Shown in pieces: positions 16,069-24,819 of a stretch of 36,562 nt of DNA (the first letter of the stretch is position 1; the number at the start of each line of letters is the position of its first letter). This DNA is from Acidobacteriaceae bacterium (GTDB taxonomy: Bacteria; Acidobacteriota; Terriglobia; Terriglobales; Acidobacteriaceae). The stretch spans positions 6,318 to 42,879 of the forward strand of contig PMPH01000080.1 of the NCBI GenBank assembly GCA_003161045.1. Direction: 5' to 3'. The notes beneath the pieces were generated by a model that was not told the DNA's origin, ran no database searches, and was given only the letters and a program-made list of their open reading frames with translations. The position numbers and the translations under genes are program-made.

Positions 16069-17289
16069 CTACACCCGGTCATTTTCCGCCGGGGCCGCAA
16101 AGGGTTTCGGCGGAGCGGAATTCTCCGTTTCGGCAGTGACGGCGTCTGCCGCCGGCTGATTCGAAGTCCAGATCTTCCAAAGCGGGCCGCGCGTAAAAAG
16201 GAATTTATAAAGCCCGGCAACGGCCGCCGCCTCCAGCACCAGCAGCGCGCTGGCCGCGGCCGCAAAGCGATGGAGCACGGGAATTCTGAAGCGCAGGGCG
16301 GCAACGGCGATCGGCCAGCCTAAGATCTGCAAAAGGGCGAAGGCCGCATAGAAAAACGAGCCGCGCGCCAGGGCCAGACTGGAGACCAGCAGCAGAATCA
16401 GCAGATAAGGCGCCGCCAGGCGCAGGAGCTTGTGCGAGACCAGTTGAAAAAAAACGGGATTCCGCCAGCTCAGCGTCCAGGGAGCCAGTTGGAAGAGCTG
16501 AAAGTTTCCCGCCAGGGTGCGCACCTTGCGGTGAAACTCCTCTTCAATTCTGGCCGGCCAGGTGTCGTAAACGCAGGCCCGCGGATCGAGGACCGACCGG
16601 TAGCCCTGGCGAATGATCGCCAGCGGCTGGAACATATCGTCCAGAATCATTCCGGCCGGCTGCGGCACGGCGCATGAGCGGCGAATCGCGTAGAAACCGC
16701 CATAGACGCCGACCAGAGAGCTGAAGATCGATTCGCAGGTCCTGATCCATTTTTCATAGCGCCAATAGATTCCGCCGACCGCCGCGGAGGCGGCGTCGTG
16801 GCTTCCATGGCGCAGAATCAACTCGCCGGTCACGCAGCCGACCTTCGGATCGGCAAAGTTGGAGACCAGTTGCTCGACCGCGCCCGGCGCAATCTCCGGC
16901 CGGATGTCCACAAAGAGGATGATCTCGGCCGTGGCGCGGTTCATGCCGGCGTTCACAGCCACCGCCTTGCCGCCCTGCTCTTCCAGGATGATCGTGGTCA
17001 GGCGCGGATGGCTCTGCCGGGCCAGCAGCTCCGCCGTGCCGTCGGTCGAGCCGTCCGAGACGATGATGATCTCTTCTATGCCGGGGTAATCGAGAGCCAG
17101 CAGGCGCTCAATCTGGCCTTCGAGCCGCGCCGCGCCGTTATGCACCGCCAGCACGATACTCACGCCGGGAGAGATCGGAGCCGCGGCCCAGCGCCGCGGC
17201 CGCAGACGCGCCAGCAGCCACGCGACCGCCGGGTATCCGGCGTAGGTGTAGAGCAGGCCGGCCATCGACAGCCAGAAGATGAGCCTCAC
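16069..17289 (-). CDS. Membrane-bound GT2 glycosyltransferase of the EPS operon
   Basis: The 406-residue protein has an N-terminal helix (residues about 3-28) and a GT-A domain with VSIVLAVHNGAARLEGQIER, IIIVSDGSTDGTAELLA, GGKAVAVNAGMNRATAEIIL and the acceptor motif AGMILDDMFQPLAI. Three or four C-terminal helices lie at about residues 285-380. The segment FVDIRPEI stands where the DxD-type metal site usually is; the second Asp is replaced, as is common in this subgroup. RKVRTLAGNFQLF replaces the QxxRW motif of true synthases. Likely role: adding a sugar to the lipid-linked EPS repeat at the inner membrane. It overlaps the upstream gene by 4 bases. Confidence 0.9.
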   Translation of the reverse strand: MRLIFWLSMAGLLYTYAGYPAVAWLLARLRPRRWAAAPISPGVSIVLAVHNGAARLEGQIERLLALDYPGIEEIIIVSDGSTDGTAELLARQSHPRLTTIILEEQGGKAVAVNAGMNRATAEIILFVDIRPEIAPGAVEQLVSNFADPKVGCVTGELILRHGSHDAASAAVGGIYWRYEKWIRTCESIFSSLVGVYGGFYAIRRSCAVPQPAGMILDDMFQPLAIIRQGYRSVLDPRACVYDTWPARIEEEFHRKVRTLAGNFQLFQLAPWTLSWRNPVFFQLVSHKLLRLAAPYLLILLLVSSLALARGSFFYAAFALLQILGWPIAVAALRFRIPVLHRFAAAASALLVLEAAAVAGLYKFLFTRGPLWKIWTSNQPAADAVTAETENSAPPKPFAAPAENDRV

Positions 17290-18659
17290 TGCGCGCCTCT
17301 CCGCAGAATGATGGTCTTGATGGTCTCAAACATGATCAGCAGGTCAAGGCCGATTGACTGGTGCTTGACGTAGTAGAGGTCATATTCAAGCTTCCGCTTG
17401 GTCTCCTCCAGGCTGGCGCCGTACTGATAGCGCACCTGCGCCCAGCCGGTGATTCCGGGGCGGATCATGTGCCGCAGGTCGTAGAAGGGGATCTCCTGGC
17501 TGAGCCAGTGGACGAACTCCGGGCGCTCCGGGCGCGGGCCGACAAAGGCCATGTCTCCGCGCAGCACATTCCAGAGCTGGGGAATCTCGTCCAGCCGGGT
17601 CTTGCGCATGAATCCACCCACCGGCGTGACGCGCGGATCATCCTTGGCCGCCCACACCGCGCCATTGGCTTCGGCGTCCTGACGCATGGTGCGGAATTTG
17701 TAGGCGGTAAACGGACGCCCGCGCCGTCCGACGCGCGTCTGGCTGAAAAAGATGGGTCCTGGCGAGGAGAGGCGCACCGCGAGAATGATCAGCGGGATGA
17801 AGGGCAGGCAGATCACGAGCGCAAGAAAGGAGACGGCCAGCGAAAGCAGGCGGCGAAGAAGCCGCTGCGTGGCGCTCATACGGAAGCCCTCGGTGAAGAT
17901 GAGGGTGCTGGGATTGAGCCCGTCCAAAGGTAGTTTGCTCGAGAGCCGCTCCAGCAGTGTGCTGGAATTCTCAATCTCCACGCCGCAGAGGCGAAGATCC
18001 AGCAGTTCCCGAACCGGCATCGACTGGCGGCGGTCTTCCATGGCGACGATGACGCGATCCACGCCCGGCTTCAGGCCGCGGAAGGCGCGCAAGTCGGCGG
18101 CGAAGTGATCCTGCGGTCCATTGGTATCGCTTTCGCCTTTCCAGCCGATCACTTCCATGCCCGCGTCGCGGCTGGAGCGCAGCGTTTCGACTACCGCGCT
18201 CGCCTGTTGTCCGCAACCCAGGACATAAACCCGCTCGCGAAAGACGGGAAGGCTGATGATCCGCTCATAAGCCCAGCGCCAGAGGACGAGCGACACGGTA
18301 AGAAAGGAGACGCCAACCACCAGGGCATAAGGGGCAATGTCCAGATCCGGGAATATAGAGACGATTCCCGCGAGAACAAACGATAAAACGCTGAGAACCA
18401 GCAGCAGGCGAAAGTAAATCTCCCAGCTCTCGGCGATGCGCCGCGGTCCATACAGATCGAAGTAATAGGTGAGCAGCAGGGTGAAAACGGTGATGGCCGC
18501 AATCTTCGGCAGGCCATTCTCGTAGATCAGAACAATGTACCCGTCCGGCCCCGCGATGCAGCTGGTGGCCACGAGAAATGAGCCGCTCACCAGCAGCACT
18601 TCGCAAAACAGCAGCAGCAGGGTCCGGGTTGGATAGTAAACATTGAAGAGCCTGATCAT
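17286..18659 (-). CDS. Initiating sugar transferase (polyprenyl glycosylphosphotransferase, EpsB/WcaJ type)
   Basis: The 457-residue protein transfers a sugar-1-phosphate to undecaprenyl phosphate, the first step of EPS repeat assembly. The N-terminal half has four to five membrane helices and a Rossmann-like soluble domain starting VYVLGCGQQASAVVETLRSS. The C-terminal catalytic domain (from about residue 265) begins with a helix and carries FFSQTRVGRRGRPFTAYKFR, RKTRLDEIPQLWNVLRGDMA, FVGPRPERPEF and RPGITGWAQV, all standard for the family. It resembles the subfamily that co-occurs with exosortase systems. It overlaps both neighbours by 4 bases (ATGA), implying translational coupling. Confidence 0.94.
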   Translation of the reverse strand: MIRLFNVYYPTRTLLLLFCEVLLVSGSFLVATSCIAGPDGYIVLIYENGLPKIAAITVFTLLLTYYFDLYGPRRIAESWEIYFRLLLVLSVLSFVLAGIVSIFPDLDIAPYALVVGVSFLTVSLVLWRWAYERIISLPVFRERVYVLGCGQQASAVVETLRSSRDAGMEVIGWKGESDTNGPQDHFAADLRAFRGLKPGVDRVIVAMEDRRQSMPVRELLDLRLCGVEIENSSTLLERLSSKLPLDGLNPSTLIFTEGFRMSATQRLLRRLLSLAVSFLALVICLPFIPLIILAVRLSSPGPIFFSQTRVGRRGRPFTAYKFRTMRQDAEANGAVWAAKDDPRVTPVGGFMRKTRLDEIPQLWNVLRGDMAFVGPRPERPEFVHWLSQEIPFYDLRHMIRPGITGWAQVRYQYGASLEETKRKLEYDLYYVKHQSIGLDLLIMFETIKTIILRRGAQ

Positions 18660-19582
18660 TCTTGCCGCCGATTATCCCTTCGTTCCTGCGCTTCGCTGCC
18701 GGTTTTCTGCTTGCCATAGTAATGGTAATAGTAGGACCGGTTGCGCGGGGCGTTCTTGACCGCATTCAGCACAAAGCCCAGGATGCGCGAGTTGCTGAAG
18801 GCCGCCTGCGCGCGCTGCGCAACATCAAAAGGCGTGCTGGCGCCGCGGGCGACCAGGAGAATAGCGTCGGCGGCGCGGGCCAGATCGACGGCATCGGCAA
18901 AGACCAGCACCGGCGGGGAGTCGATCACTATCCAGTCAAAATGCGGCGAAAGCGTCGCGATCAGCTCTTCGATGCGGTGATTGGCGACCAGCTCCGAGGC
19001 GTTATCGCCACCCTCTCCGGCCGGAATAAACGTGAGATTGGGAATAGTGCTCGCCAGATCCGCGCCCCCCACGCTCGAGGTCCGGTTGCGCTGCATAATC
19101 TGGGCCACCTCGGCCTCCCCGGCCAGATACTCCGCCAGCCCCGGCGTATTGGGAGCGCCCAGGATGGCGTGGATCGAGGGGCCGCGCAGATCGGCGTCGA
19201 TGAGCAGAATGTTGTTGTCGCTGTTGCGCGCCAGGCTCATGGCCAGATTGGCCGCCACAAAGGTCTTGCCCTCGGCCGGCATACCGCTGCTGATCAGGAT
19301 GGTCTTCAAGGGCGCCTGATCGCAAAACTCGTAGATTTGCGAGCGCAGGCTGCGAAACTGCTCGATGCTTTCGCCGCGCTCGGCCAGCGTCGGCAGGAAG
19401 GCCATGAAGGGATTCCACGGCTGCTGCGCAATCTCCTCGATGACAACCTCGGCTTTGACTGGAGGAATATCTTCATCGCCGGCAAGAACGAACGGCTCCT
19501 CGGCCATTACTGTCTCATCGGTTTGCTGGCCAGCCTTCCGCTCCTGGCTCGCCCTTCGCAGTGCGTCGTATATGCGGCTCAT
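18656..19582 (-). CDS. Bacterial tyrosine kinase (CpsD/CapB-like), exosortase-EPS type
   Basis: The 308-residue protein has a P-loop SSGMPAEGKT (98-107), the Walker A' motif LLIDADLR (126-133), and Walker B DWIVIDSPPVL (216-226). This is the BY-kinase pattern that autophosphorylates tyrosines and controls chain length and export. Its C-terminal tyrosine cluster is short: five Tyr within residues 284-289 (YYYHYY). The membrane activator domain is missing here and is presumably supplied by the separate chain-length protein at 20514-22034. The N-terminus SRIYDALRRASQER is typical of the exosortase-associated branch. It overlaps the ATPase gene by 4 bases. Confidence 0.93.
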   Translation of the reverse strand: MSRIYDALRRASQERKAGQQTDETVMAEEPFVLAGDEDIPPVKAEVVIEEIAQQPWNPFMAFLPTLAERGESIEQFRSLRSQIYEFCDQAPLKTILISSGMPAEGKTFVAANLAMSLARNSDNNILLIDADLRGPSIHAILGAPNTPGLAEYLAGEAEVAQIMQRNRTSSVGGADLASTIPNLTFIPAGEGGDNASELVANHRIEELIATLSPHFDWIVIDSPPVLVFADAVDLARAADAILLVARGASTPFDVAQRAQAAFSNSRILGFVLNAVKNAPRNRSYYYHYYGKQKTGSEAQERRDNRRQE

Positions 19583-20511
19583 ATCTCACGCTCCTTCAGT
19601 GAATTGGCGCTGTCCGCCGCGGGCTCGATGGAATCATACGGCGTGGTTTGCAGCGTGCACTTCATCAACGCATGCATGGCCGGTGAAGAGATGGTGAAAG
19701 GATGCTGGACAAGGTCGAGTTCCAGTCCGGCCGATTCTACCAGGTGCGCCGGAATGGGCTTGATCTGTTCAGCATAAGCATAGATCAAGGTATGCTCGCA
19801 GATCAGGTTGATGATGCGCGGAATTCCCCTCGAATACTGATAAACCAGCTCCGCCGCCTCGGGCAATAGCACCGTCTCGGTAGCTCCGGCGATGCGCAAC
19901 CGCTCGGCGATGTAAGCCTGCGTCTCTTCCAGATTCAGCGGCTGGGTCTTCGACCATAGCGCCACGCGCTGGCGAAGCTGGCGAAGGTTCGGGTGGTGCA
20001 GCTTCTCTTCAAGCTCGGGCTGGCCGGCCAGGACAATCTGCACCAGCTTCTCCGATGAGGTCTCTAAATTCGTCAGCAGGCGAATCTCTTCAAGCAGCTC
20101 CCAGGAGAGATTCTGCGCCTCATCGATCACAATGGCGCACAACTGATGGGCGCGGTAACGCTCCACCAGCCAGCGATTGAGCTGCAGCAACATACCCGAC
20201 TTGGTCCGCGTCACGGGCGGAATGCCTAAATCGGTCAGCACAAACTCAAAAAAATCGAGCACCTCCAGCCGCGGATTGAAGACGAAGGCCGTCGCGATGC
20301 GATCCTGGGCGAAGCTGTCCAGGACGGCCTTGAGCAGGATAGTCTTGCCCGTTCCCACCTCTCCCGTCAGCACCACAAAGCCCTTGCGCGAGGCAATGCC
20401 ATACTGCAGGCAGGCAAGCGTCTCCCTGATCCGCGGCCTCAGGAAGAGAAACCGCGGATCGGGACTGGCTCCGAAAGGAAGGGCGCGAAGGCCGAAGAAG
20501 GATTTGTACAT
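19579..20511 (-). CDS. ExeA-like AAA ATPase of the exosortase-EPS locus
   Basis: The 310-residue protein begins MYKSFFGLRALPFGASPDPR, the stereotyped opening of this family. Walker A is GEVGTGKT (50-57) and Walker B is CAIVIDEAQ (125-133), followed by a conserved arginine region and GIPRIINLICEHTLIYAY. ATPases of this kind resemble the ExeA/GspA secretion ATPase and sit beside kinase and chain-length genes in exosortase EPS loci. The exact job is unknown, perhaps energising assembly of the export machine. It is 2 bases from the chain-length gene. The peptidoglycan-binding domain of ExeA is absent. Confidence 0.93.
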   Translation of the reverse strand: MYKSFFGLRALPFGASPDPRFLFLRPRIRETLACLQYGIASRKGFVVLTGEVGTGKTILLKAVLDSFAQDRIATAFVFNPRLEVLDFFEFVLTDLGIPPVTRTKSGMLLQLNRWLVERYRAHQLCAIVIDEAQNLSWELLEEIRLLTNLETSSEKLVQIVLAGQPELEEKLHHPNLRQLRQRVALWSKTQPLNLEETQAYIAERLRIAGATETVLLPEAAELVYQYSRGIPRIINLICEHTLIYAYAEQIKPIPAHLVESAGLELDLVQHPFTISSPAMHALMKCTLQTTPYDSIEPAADSANSLKEREI

Positions 20512-20513
20512 GG

Positions 20514-22034
20514 CTAGCCGCGCACGCTTTCCATGGACTTTGCCGGGCGGGAAAACAGCCGCCGGCGCTTGCTGGCGGCGCGGGGCGGGGCCAGATCGTT
20601 GATGTAGGAGACCACCGCCAGCGTCGGCAGCTTGGTGAAGGCCCAGATGTCGCTCTCGTTGTGCACCGAGGTGTCGCGATACTCGAGCAGCGCGGTCAAA
20701 AGCAAGCCCAGGAAGAGGCCGGCCGCCAGGCCGCCGCCGGCAAAAACCTGGTGATTTGGGAAGGTGGGCGAGTCGGGCAGGTTGGGAGCGTCCATCACCC
20801 GGAACTGTTCGCCCTGCTGGCGCTGTTCCAGAGCCGTCGCCATCGACGATTCATTCATCTTGGTCAACAGCGTGTTGTAGAACTGCAACGCCGTCTCGTG
20901 GTCGCGCGTGATCTTCTTGTATTCCTCCTCGACCAGGGGGCTGGCGTCGATCCGCGCCTCATAGTTGCGGACCTGCTGCTCGATCCGGGCCTGCTCCTGC
21001 TTGGCCGAGACGATCGAATCCCGCTCGCCGCGAAGCTGCGCCTTCAACTGCTGAAGCTGCGGCGATTCCGCGCGCGCCGTAGAGGGCTTTCCCTTCGCCG
21101 GTTCGGCCGCATCGCGCGCGATCTCGGCGCGCAGGCTGGCTATCCTGCGCTTGATGGCCACCACATCCGGGTAGTCGGGCGTATAGAGGGCCTCCAAGTC
21201 CTTTTCCTGCGAGACGGCATTCTTGAGTTGAGTGCTGAGGCTGTCGGGCGAGACGCCCCCCGCCGTGGCGGGACTGGCGCTGGGCGGCTCCTGCTCCTGC
21301 TGAGCGACCATGGCCTGGAGAAAGGTCTCTTCCTGCTGCATCCGGCTCAGCGCCTGCGTCGAGGCGTCAAGCTGGGTGGTCATCGCCTGCAGCGCATTCA
21401 TGTTCGACGGCTCCTGGTCGGGCAGCTTGCCGAGGTACTTCTGCTCAAAGCCCGCCAGTTTGGCGTCCTGCTCGTCCAGATTCCGCTTGGCGTCGTCGAG
21501 CTGCTGTTTCAGGAAGTCGGTGGTGCCCTCGGCCGACTCCTGGCGCGCGCTCAGGTTGGCGCTGACAAACAGCGAGGTGATCTCGCCGCAGACCTGCTGG
21601 GCGGTGCGCGCGTCCCGCGCCTGGAAGGTAATGTAGAAGCCCGGCATGCCATGCGAGGACGGGCCGGCGGGAATGGGTTTGATCCCGATCGCCTTGCGCG
21701 TCTGATCAATGCGATCATCCATGGTGTCCTTGCCGCCGGGATACAGATTGAAGCGGTCGACGATCGGCTCGATGCGCGAACGGCTCAGAATCTGCTCCCT
21801 CATCGAGGCCAGCCGCGCGTTCAGATCCTCATTGACCACCGGCTTCACATAGTCCTCGGGAACCTTCTGCTGCTCGATCAGCACCAGCGTCTGCGAGACG
21901 TAGTGCGGAGGAATCAAATAGCTGATGCCGAGGCCAATCCCCAGAAAAAGGAGAGCGGAAGCCAAAATCAGCCAGATCCGCCGCTTCAATATCTCCGCGT
22001 AGTCCCCAATGGTCAGTTCTCGATGCCCGAGCAT
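20514..22034 (-). CDS. EPS chain-length determinant (Wzz/GumC family)
   Basis: The 506-residue inner-membrane protein has TM1 at about residues 20-40 (IWLILASALLFLGIGLGISY) and TM2 at about 435-455. The Wzz proline motif PNLPDSPTFPNHQ precedes TM2. Between them lies a long periplasmic coiled-coil region (about 170-400), rich in Glu, Gln and Ala heptads, with LYTPDYPDVVAIKRRI. There is no fused kinase; the kinase is the next-but-one gene. It sets EPS chain length and links the kinase to the outer-membrane exporter. A 16-base gap separates it from the barrel gene upstream. Confidence 0.93.
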   Translation of the reverse strand: MLGHRELTIGDYAEILKRRIWLILASALLFLGIGLGISYLIPPHYVSQTLVLIEQQKVPEDYVKPVVNEDLNARLASMREQILSRSRIEPIVDRFNLYPGGKDTMDDRIDQTRKAIGIKPIPAGPSSHGMPGFYITFQARDARTAQQVCGEITSLFVSANLSARQESAEGTTDFLKQQLDDAKRNLDEQDAKLAGFEQKYLGKLPDQEPSNMNALQAMTTQLDASTQALSRMQQEETFLQAMVAQQEQEPPSASPATAGGVSPDSLSTQLKNAVSQEKDLEALYTPDYPDVVAIKRRIASLRAEIARDAAEPAKGKPSTARAESPQLQQLKAQLRGERDSIVSAKQEQARIEQQVRNYEARIDASPLVEEEYKKITRDHETALQFYNTLLTKMNESSMATALEQRQQGEQFRVMDAPNLPDSPTFPNHQVFAGGGLAAGLFLGLLLTALLEYRDTSVHNESDIWAFTKLPTLAVVSYINDLAPPRAASKRRRLFSRPAKSMESVRG

Positions 22035-22050
22035 AGGCCTCCTTGTTCCA

Positions 22051-23334
22051 CTACTTTCTGAGATGCATTTCGCGCGGTGAGTAGCCGATGCCGAAACCGA
22101 TCACCTGCGATAGCCCGGAGATGGCATTCGTGGGGAGCGCTGAGCTCGACGACTGCTCGGTTGCCGTGTAGTTTGCGAATATGGTGATGTACCGGCCCAA
22201 TCGCCGCGTGGCCGCTACTCCGCCATACACTCCGTTGGTCACGCCGCCGGGCTGTGCCGATCCCAATTCCAGGGCCAAGCCCGATATCAATGCCTGGGTG
22301 CGCATATACGCGCCTGAAGCGCTAAGCGTCAGGTTCCTTCCAAACTGCCGCGAAAGCCCTCCGCTGAGATCCTTATTGTGCGTGCCTAACGACTCCAGCA
22401 CCCCCGCGCCGCCAGAGGTTCCTTGAAAGTAGCCCAGCGTGGCGGTCATTGACTTGATCTCATAGTTGGCGCTTGCATTCACAGTCAGCCCCGACGATGT
22501 TGATGGAGGAAGAGGAAGGAGATTGATCTCGATGCCCGTAATCTTATCCCACTCCGGTCCTGCGGAGACGCTCGTCTTGAACCGCCGGCTCCACGTGCGC
22601 GTGTAGCCGAAGAGCGCCGATTGAGTGTCCATGGTGATGGTGTTATCAGGGTAGGTGGAACGGGAATAGGCGTATTGCGCAAAAATCGAATTGTGCGCGT
22701 TCAACCGCCGGTTGATCTGCCCGTTCACCTGCCACTGATTGTCCTCCAGGCCATTGCCGTCCGGGAAGCGAAGAATTTCGTAGCTGCCGCCGGCGCTGAG
22801 GCTGGTTGCGGGGCCGAGGCTATGCGAAAAATTCGCGATCGCGGTGTTGTCCACGCTGCGCGTGTTCAGCGTCAGGACCGGCTGGACCGGCTGGGTTGGC
22901 TGGCTTGGCAGGTCGCCCACGCCCGGAATTCCCGAAAATCCCGTGGTCGGCGCCTGCGGCATATAGCCGACATTGTCGCTGAAATTCAATGTCCATTTGC
23001 GCCCCACAATCCCTTGCGAAGCCGACAGGTGCTGGAAGACTCCGGTTTCTCCAGATCCGCCGGTAATATTCCACATATCGCCACCGGAATACATCAGGGC
23101 AAAGGGGCGCTTGTGGCTGGAATTCGCATAGGCCAGATCTCCCGAGACGATGCTGCTCTGCGAGTCGCCCTGCGGGCCGCCATAGAACTGCGCGGTCTGC
23201 GTATAGCGCAGGTCGTAGCGCAGCGTGCCGCTGACCGGGAACCCCGCCGGGCCGGTCGTGGCCGGCGCAACCTGTGCCTGGGCCGCGGCGCCAAGGATAA
23301 AAACCATCACCAGCAATGTGTAACTTGGTTTCAT
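22051..23334 (-). CDS. Outer-membrane beta-barrel protein of the EPS locus
   Basis: The 427-residue protein has a signal peptide (MKPSYTLLVMVFILGAAAQA). The rest alternates polar and hydrophobic residues in many short strands rich in Tyr, Thr and Ser, for example NSIFAQYAYSRSTYPDN and RYITIFANYTATEQSSS. The end of the protein, VIGFGIGYSPREMHLRK, is strand-like but ends in basic residues, not a classical terminal Phe. Roughly sixteen strands can be imagined, but this was not computed. Such barrels recur in exosortase EPS loci and probably help polymer cross the outer membrane. ATG 23334 is preferred over an upstream TTG at 23358, because AGGACGG lies just before it and the longer start overlaps the previous gene. 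Confidence 0.85.
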   Translation of the reverse strand: MKPSYTLLVMVFILGAAAQAQVAPATTGPAGFPVSGTLRYDLRYTQTAQFYGGPQGDSQSSIVSGDLAYANSSHKRPFALMYSGGDMWNITGGSGETGVFQHLSASQGIVGRKWTLNFSDNVGYMPQAPTTGFSGIPGVGDLPSQPTQPVQPVLTLNTRSVDNTAIANFSHSLGPATSLSAGGSYEILRFPDGNGLEDNQWQVNGQINRRLNAHNSIFAQYAYSRSTYPDNTITMDTQSALFGYTRTWSRRFKTSVSAGPEWDKITGIEINLLPLPPSTSSGLTVNASANYEIKSMTATLGYFQGTSGGAGVLESLGTHNKDLSGGLSRQFGRNLTLSASGAYMRTQALISGLALELGSAQPGGVTNGVYGGVAATRRLGRYITIFANYTATEQSSSSALPTNAISGLSQVIGFGIGYSPREMHLRK

Positions 23335-23344
23335 TGGGGCCGTC

Positions 23345-24034
23345 CTATGGAACGACAATCGTGTCGCCTGAATTCAAAGTGAGATTGAGCGCAGCATCGC
23401 CCTGCAACGCCTGCTTGTAGTGCACGGGAATCTTCTGCTGCCTGCCGTCTTGCTGGCGCAGAATGTAAATCTTCTTCGCGTTGGCAAACTCCGACAGGCC
23501 GCCGGCGGTAGCGATGGCCTGCAGCAGGGTCATGCCGGGCGTCATCCCGATCGGCCCCGCCTTGCCCACCTCGCCGATCATATAAATGATCTTGCTGTTG
23601 CTCTGGCTCAGGACAATAGAGACGTTGGGATCCTGCACATACTTCTTGAGCGCCACCGCAATTTCGTCCGCCAACTGGAGCGGCGTCTTGCCGGAGGCCT
23701 TGACGTCGCCCAGAAGCGGCACCGAGATCATGCCGTCGGGCCGGACCAGCAGGCTGCCCGAAAGGGTCGGCTCCTTGAACACGGTAACGGTAATCACATC
23801 GGTGGCGCCGATCACATAGCTGTTGCCGGCCGCCGGAGCCGGCGTGGCCGCGTTCGGCGCCACGGGCTTGGCCAGTTCCGGCGCGGCGGCAGACTGCGCA
23901 GCGGGCGCGACCGTGTTCTGCGCGGCCGGCTGACCGGCCGCGGGCTGGTCTTGAGCATGGCAGAAGAGCACCGGAGCAAGAAATGCCACAATGAGAAGGC
24001 TTTCCGGTTTCATCGTGCGACTCCATTCCTTCAT
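23345..24034 (-). CDS. Polysaccharide export protein (Wza family)
   Basis: The protein is 229 residues from the upstream ATG or 222 from ATG 24013. It has a signal peptide (LLIVAFLAPVLFCHAQ) and an Ala/Pro-rich linker to about residue 70. The poly-export domain then follows: SYVIGATDVITVTVFKEPTL, VRPDGMISVPLLGDVKASGK and LADEIAVALKKYVQDPNVSI. An SLBB-like domain with IIYMIGEVGKAGPIGM and ATAGGLSEFANAKKIYILR completes it. There is no lipobox; the cysteine in LFCHAQ is not in a good context. It forms, or helps form, the periplasmic and outer-membrane exit for EPS. It is the first gene of the leftward operon, and its start region is tandemly duplicated. Confidence 0.92.
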   Translation of the reverse strand: MKEWSRTMKPESLLIVAFLAPVLFCHAQDQPAAGQPAAQNTVAPAAQSAAAPELAKPVAPNAATPAPAAGNSYVIGATDVITVTVFKEPTLSGSLLVRPDGMISVPLLGDVKASGKTPLQLADEIAVALKKYVQDPNVSIVLSQSNSKIIYMIGEVGKAGPIGMTPGMTLLQAIATAGGLSEFANAKKIYILRQQDGRQQKIPVHYKQALQGDAALNLTLNSGDTIVVP

Positions 24035-24088
24035 CGTGCGACTCCATTCTTGTTGAACAAAAGCTGGTCCTGTTGAACAAAAGCTGGT
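24010..24088. repeat. Two adjacent tandem duplications over the wza-like gene start
   Basis: A 19-base sequence ending in the start codon (minus strand AATGGAGTCGCACGATGAA) occurs at 24010-24028 and again at 24031-24049, a 21-base period. Next to it TGTTGAACAAAAGCTGGT occurs at 24051-24068 and 24071-24088, a 20-base period. The first duplication copies both the ribosome binding site GGAG and the ATG, so two equivalent in-frame starts exist, 7 codons apart. The second lies in the upstream leader. Confidence 0.9.
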
Positions 24089-24174
24089 TTCCCGTTTCGC
24101 TCCGCCTGAATCCTTGAAGCAGGGGCTGCAAATTGATTCCCGGCCGGGGCGGCTGCGCCGCCGGAACCTTTTAC

Positions 24175-24294
24175 GGGCCGGCCCACCATCTTAACCCGAA
24201 AGCGCGTCTCTGCAAAGTGCGTCTTTGATGGCCACCGGCCGCTACTGGAATCTTCGGCGGGCCGGCCCACCATCTTAAGGCGAAAGTGCGTCTC
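24175..24294. repeat. Pair of 36-base direct repeats
   Basis: The unit begins GGGCCGGCCCACCATCTTAA and continues to GCGTCTC. It occupies 24175-24210 and 24259-24294, offset by 84 bases, and differs at three positions. Both copies contain the palindrome GGGCCGGCCC, and each is followed a little later by a CCGGC element. The repeats are non-coding and may be regulatory or a short mobile repeat. Confidence 0.8.
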
Positions 24295-24785
24295 CGGTGA
24301 CTGCCGGCCGAATCCGGAATCCCGCACGGCAGGGGTGATTCCACCGCGCCCGGCCCCGCGCAACCCGGATCGGTGCAACCTCGATTCGCGCCGCCCGGAT
24401 TCGCGCCCGCGGCCGGATTGGCACTGCAGTGGAAGGCTTCCCAGCCTCCTGGCCGCTCACGATCCGCAATGGGAACCGGTCTTCGGCTATCTGGACAGTT
24501 GCGCCCCAAATTTCAGCGTTCCAAATTCCTGCTTTGACGCCCCGTATTCCCGCCCCTGCCGAAGGAATGGGTTCAGACTGCCATTTCCCATCCCGGATCA
24601 TGGACACTGCCGCCACAGCGAGAGCAGGCTCCTCGCCTGTTATCGCAAAGCAAGTTTCAGCTTCAGCAACGCAGGTTTCAGCAGTGCAGGCCCCAGGCCT
24701 GGGGGAATACAGGGCGAGGAATGAACCTCCCATGCAAATGATGGGCTCTTGAGCGCACTTCTTCGGGGGATGGTGAAGAAAGAGC

Positions 24786-24819
24786 AGAGTATACCCCTCC
24801 CGTTGGGGAAGAGTATACC
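24786..24819. promoter_or_regulatory. Paired AGAGTATACC sites, candidate operator
   Basis: AGAGTATACC occurs at 24786-24795 and 24810-24819, a 24-base offset, each centred on the palindrome GTATAC. The spacer contains the small inverted CCCC/GGGG pair (CCCCTCCCGTTGGGG). It sits about 200 bases before the exosortase start. Two similar half-sites at near two-helical-turn spacing suggest binding by a dimeric regulator. Confidence 0.4.

Noticed and set aside
20661-22061. 466-codon plus-strand frame opposite the chain-length gene
   Set aside because: It is a shadow of a coiled-coil protein, with no ribosome site or motif.
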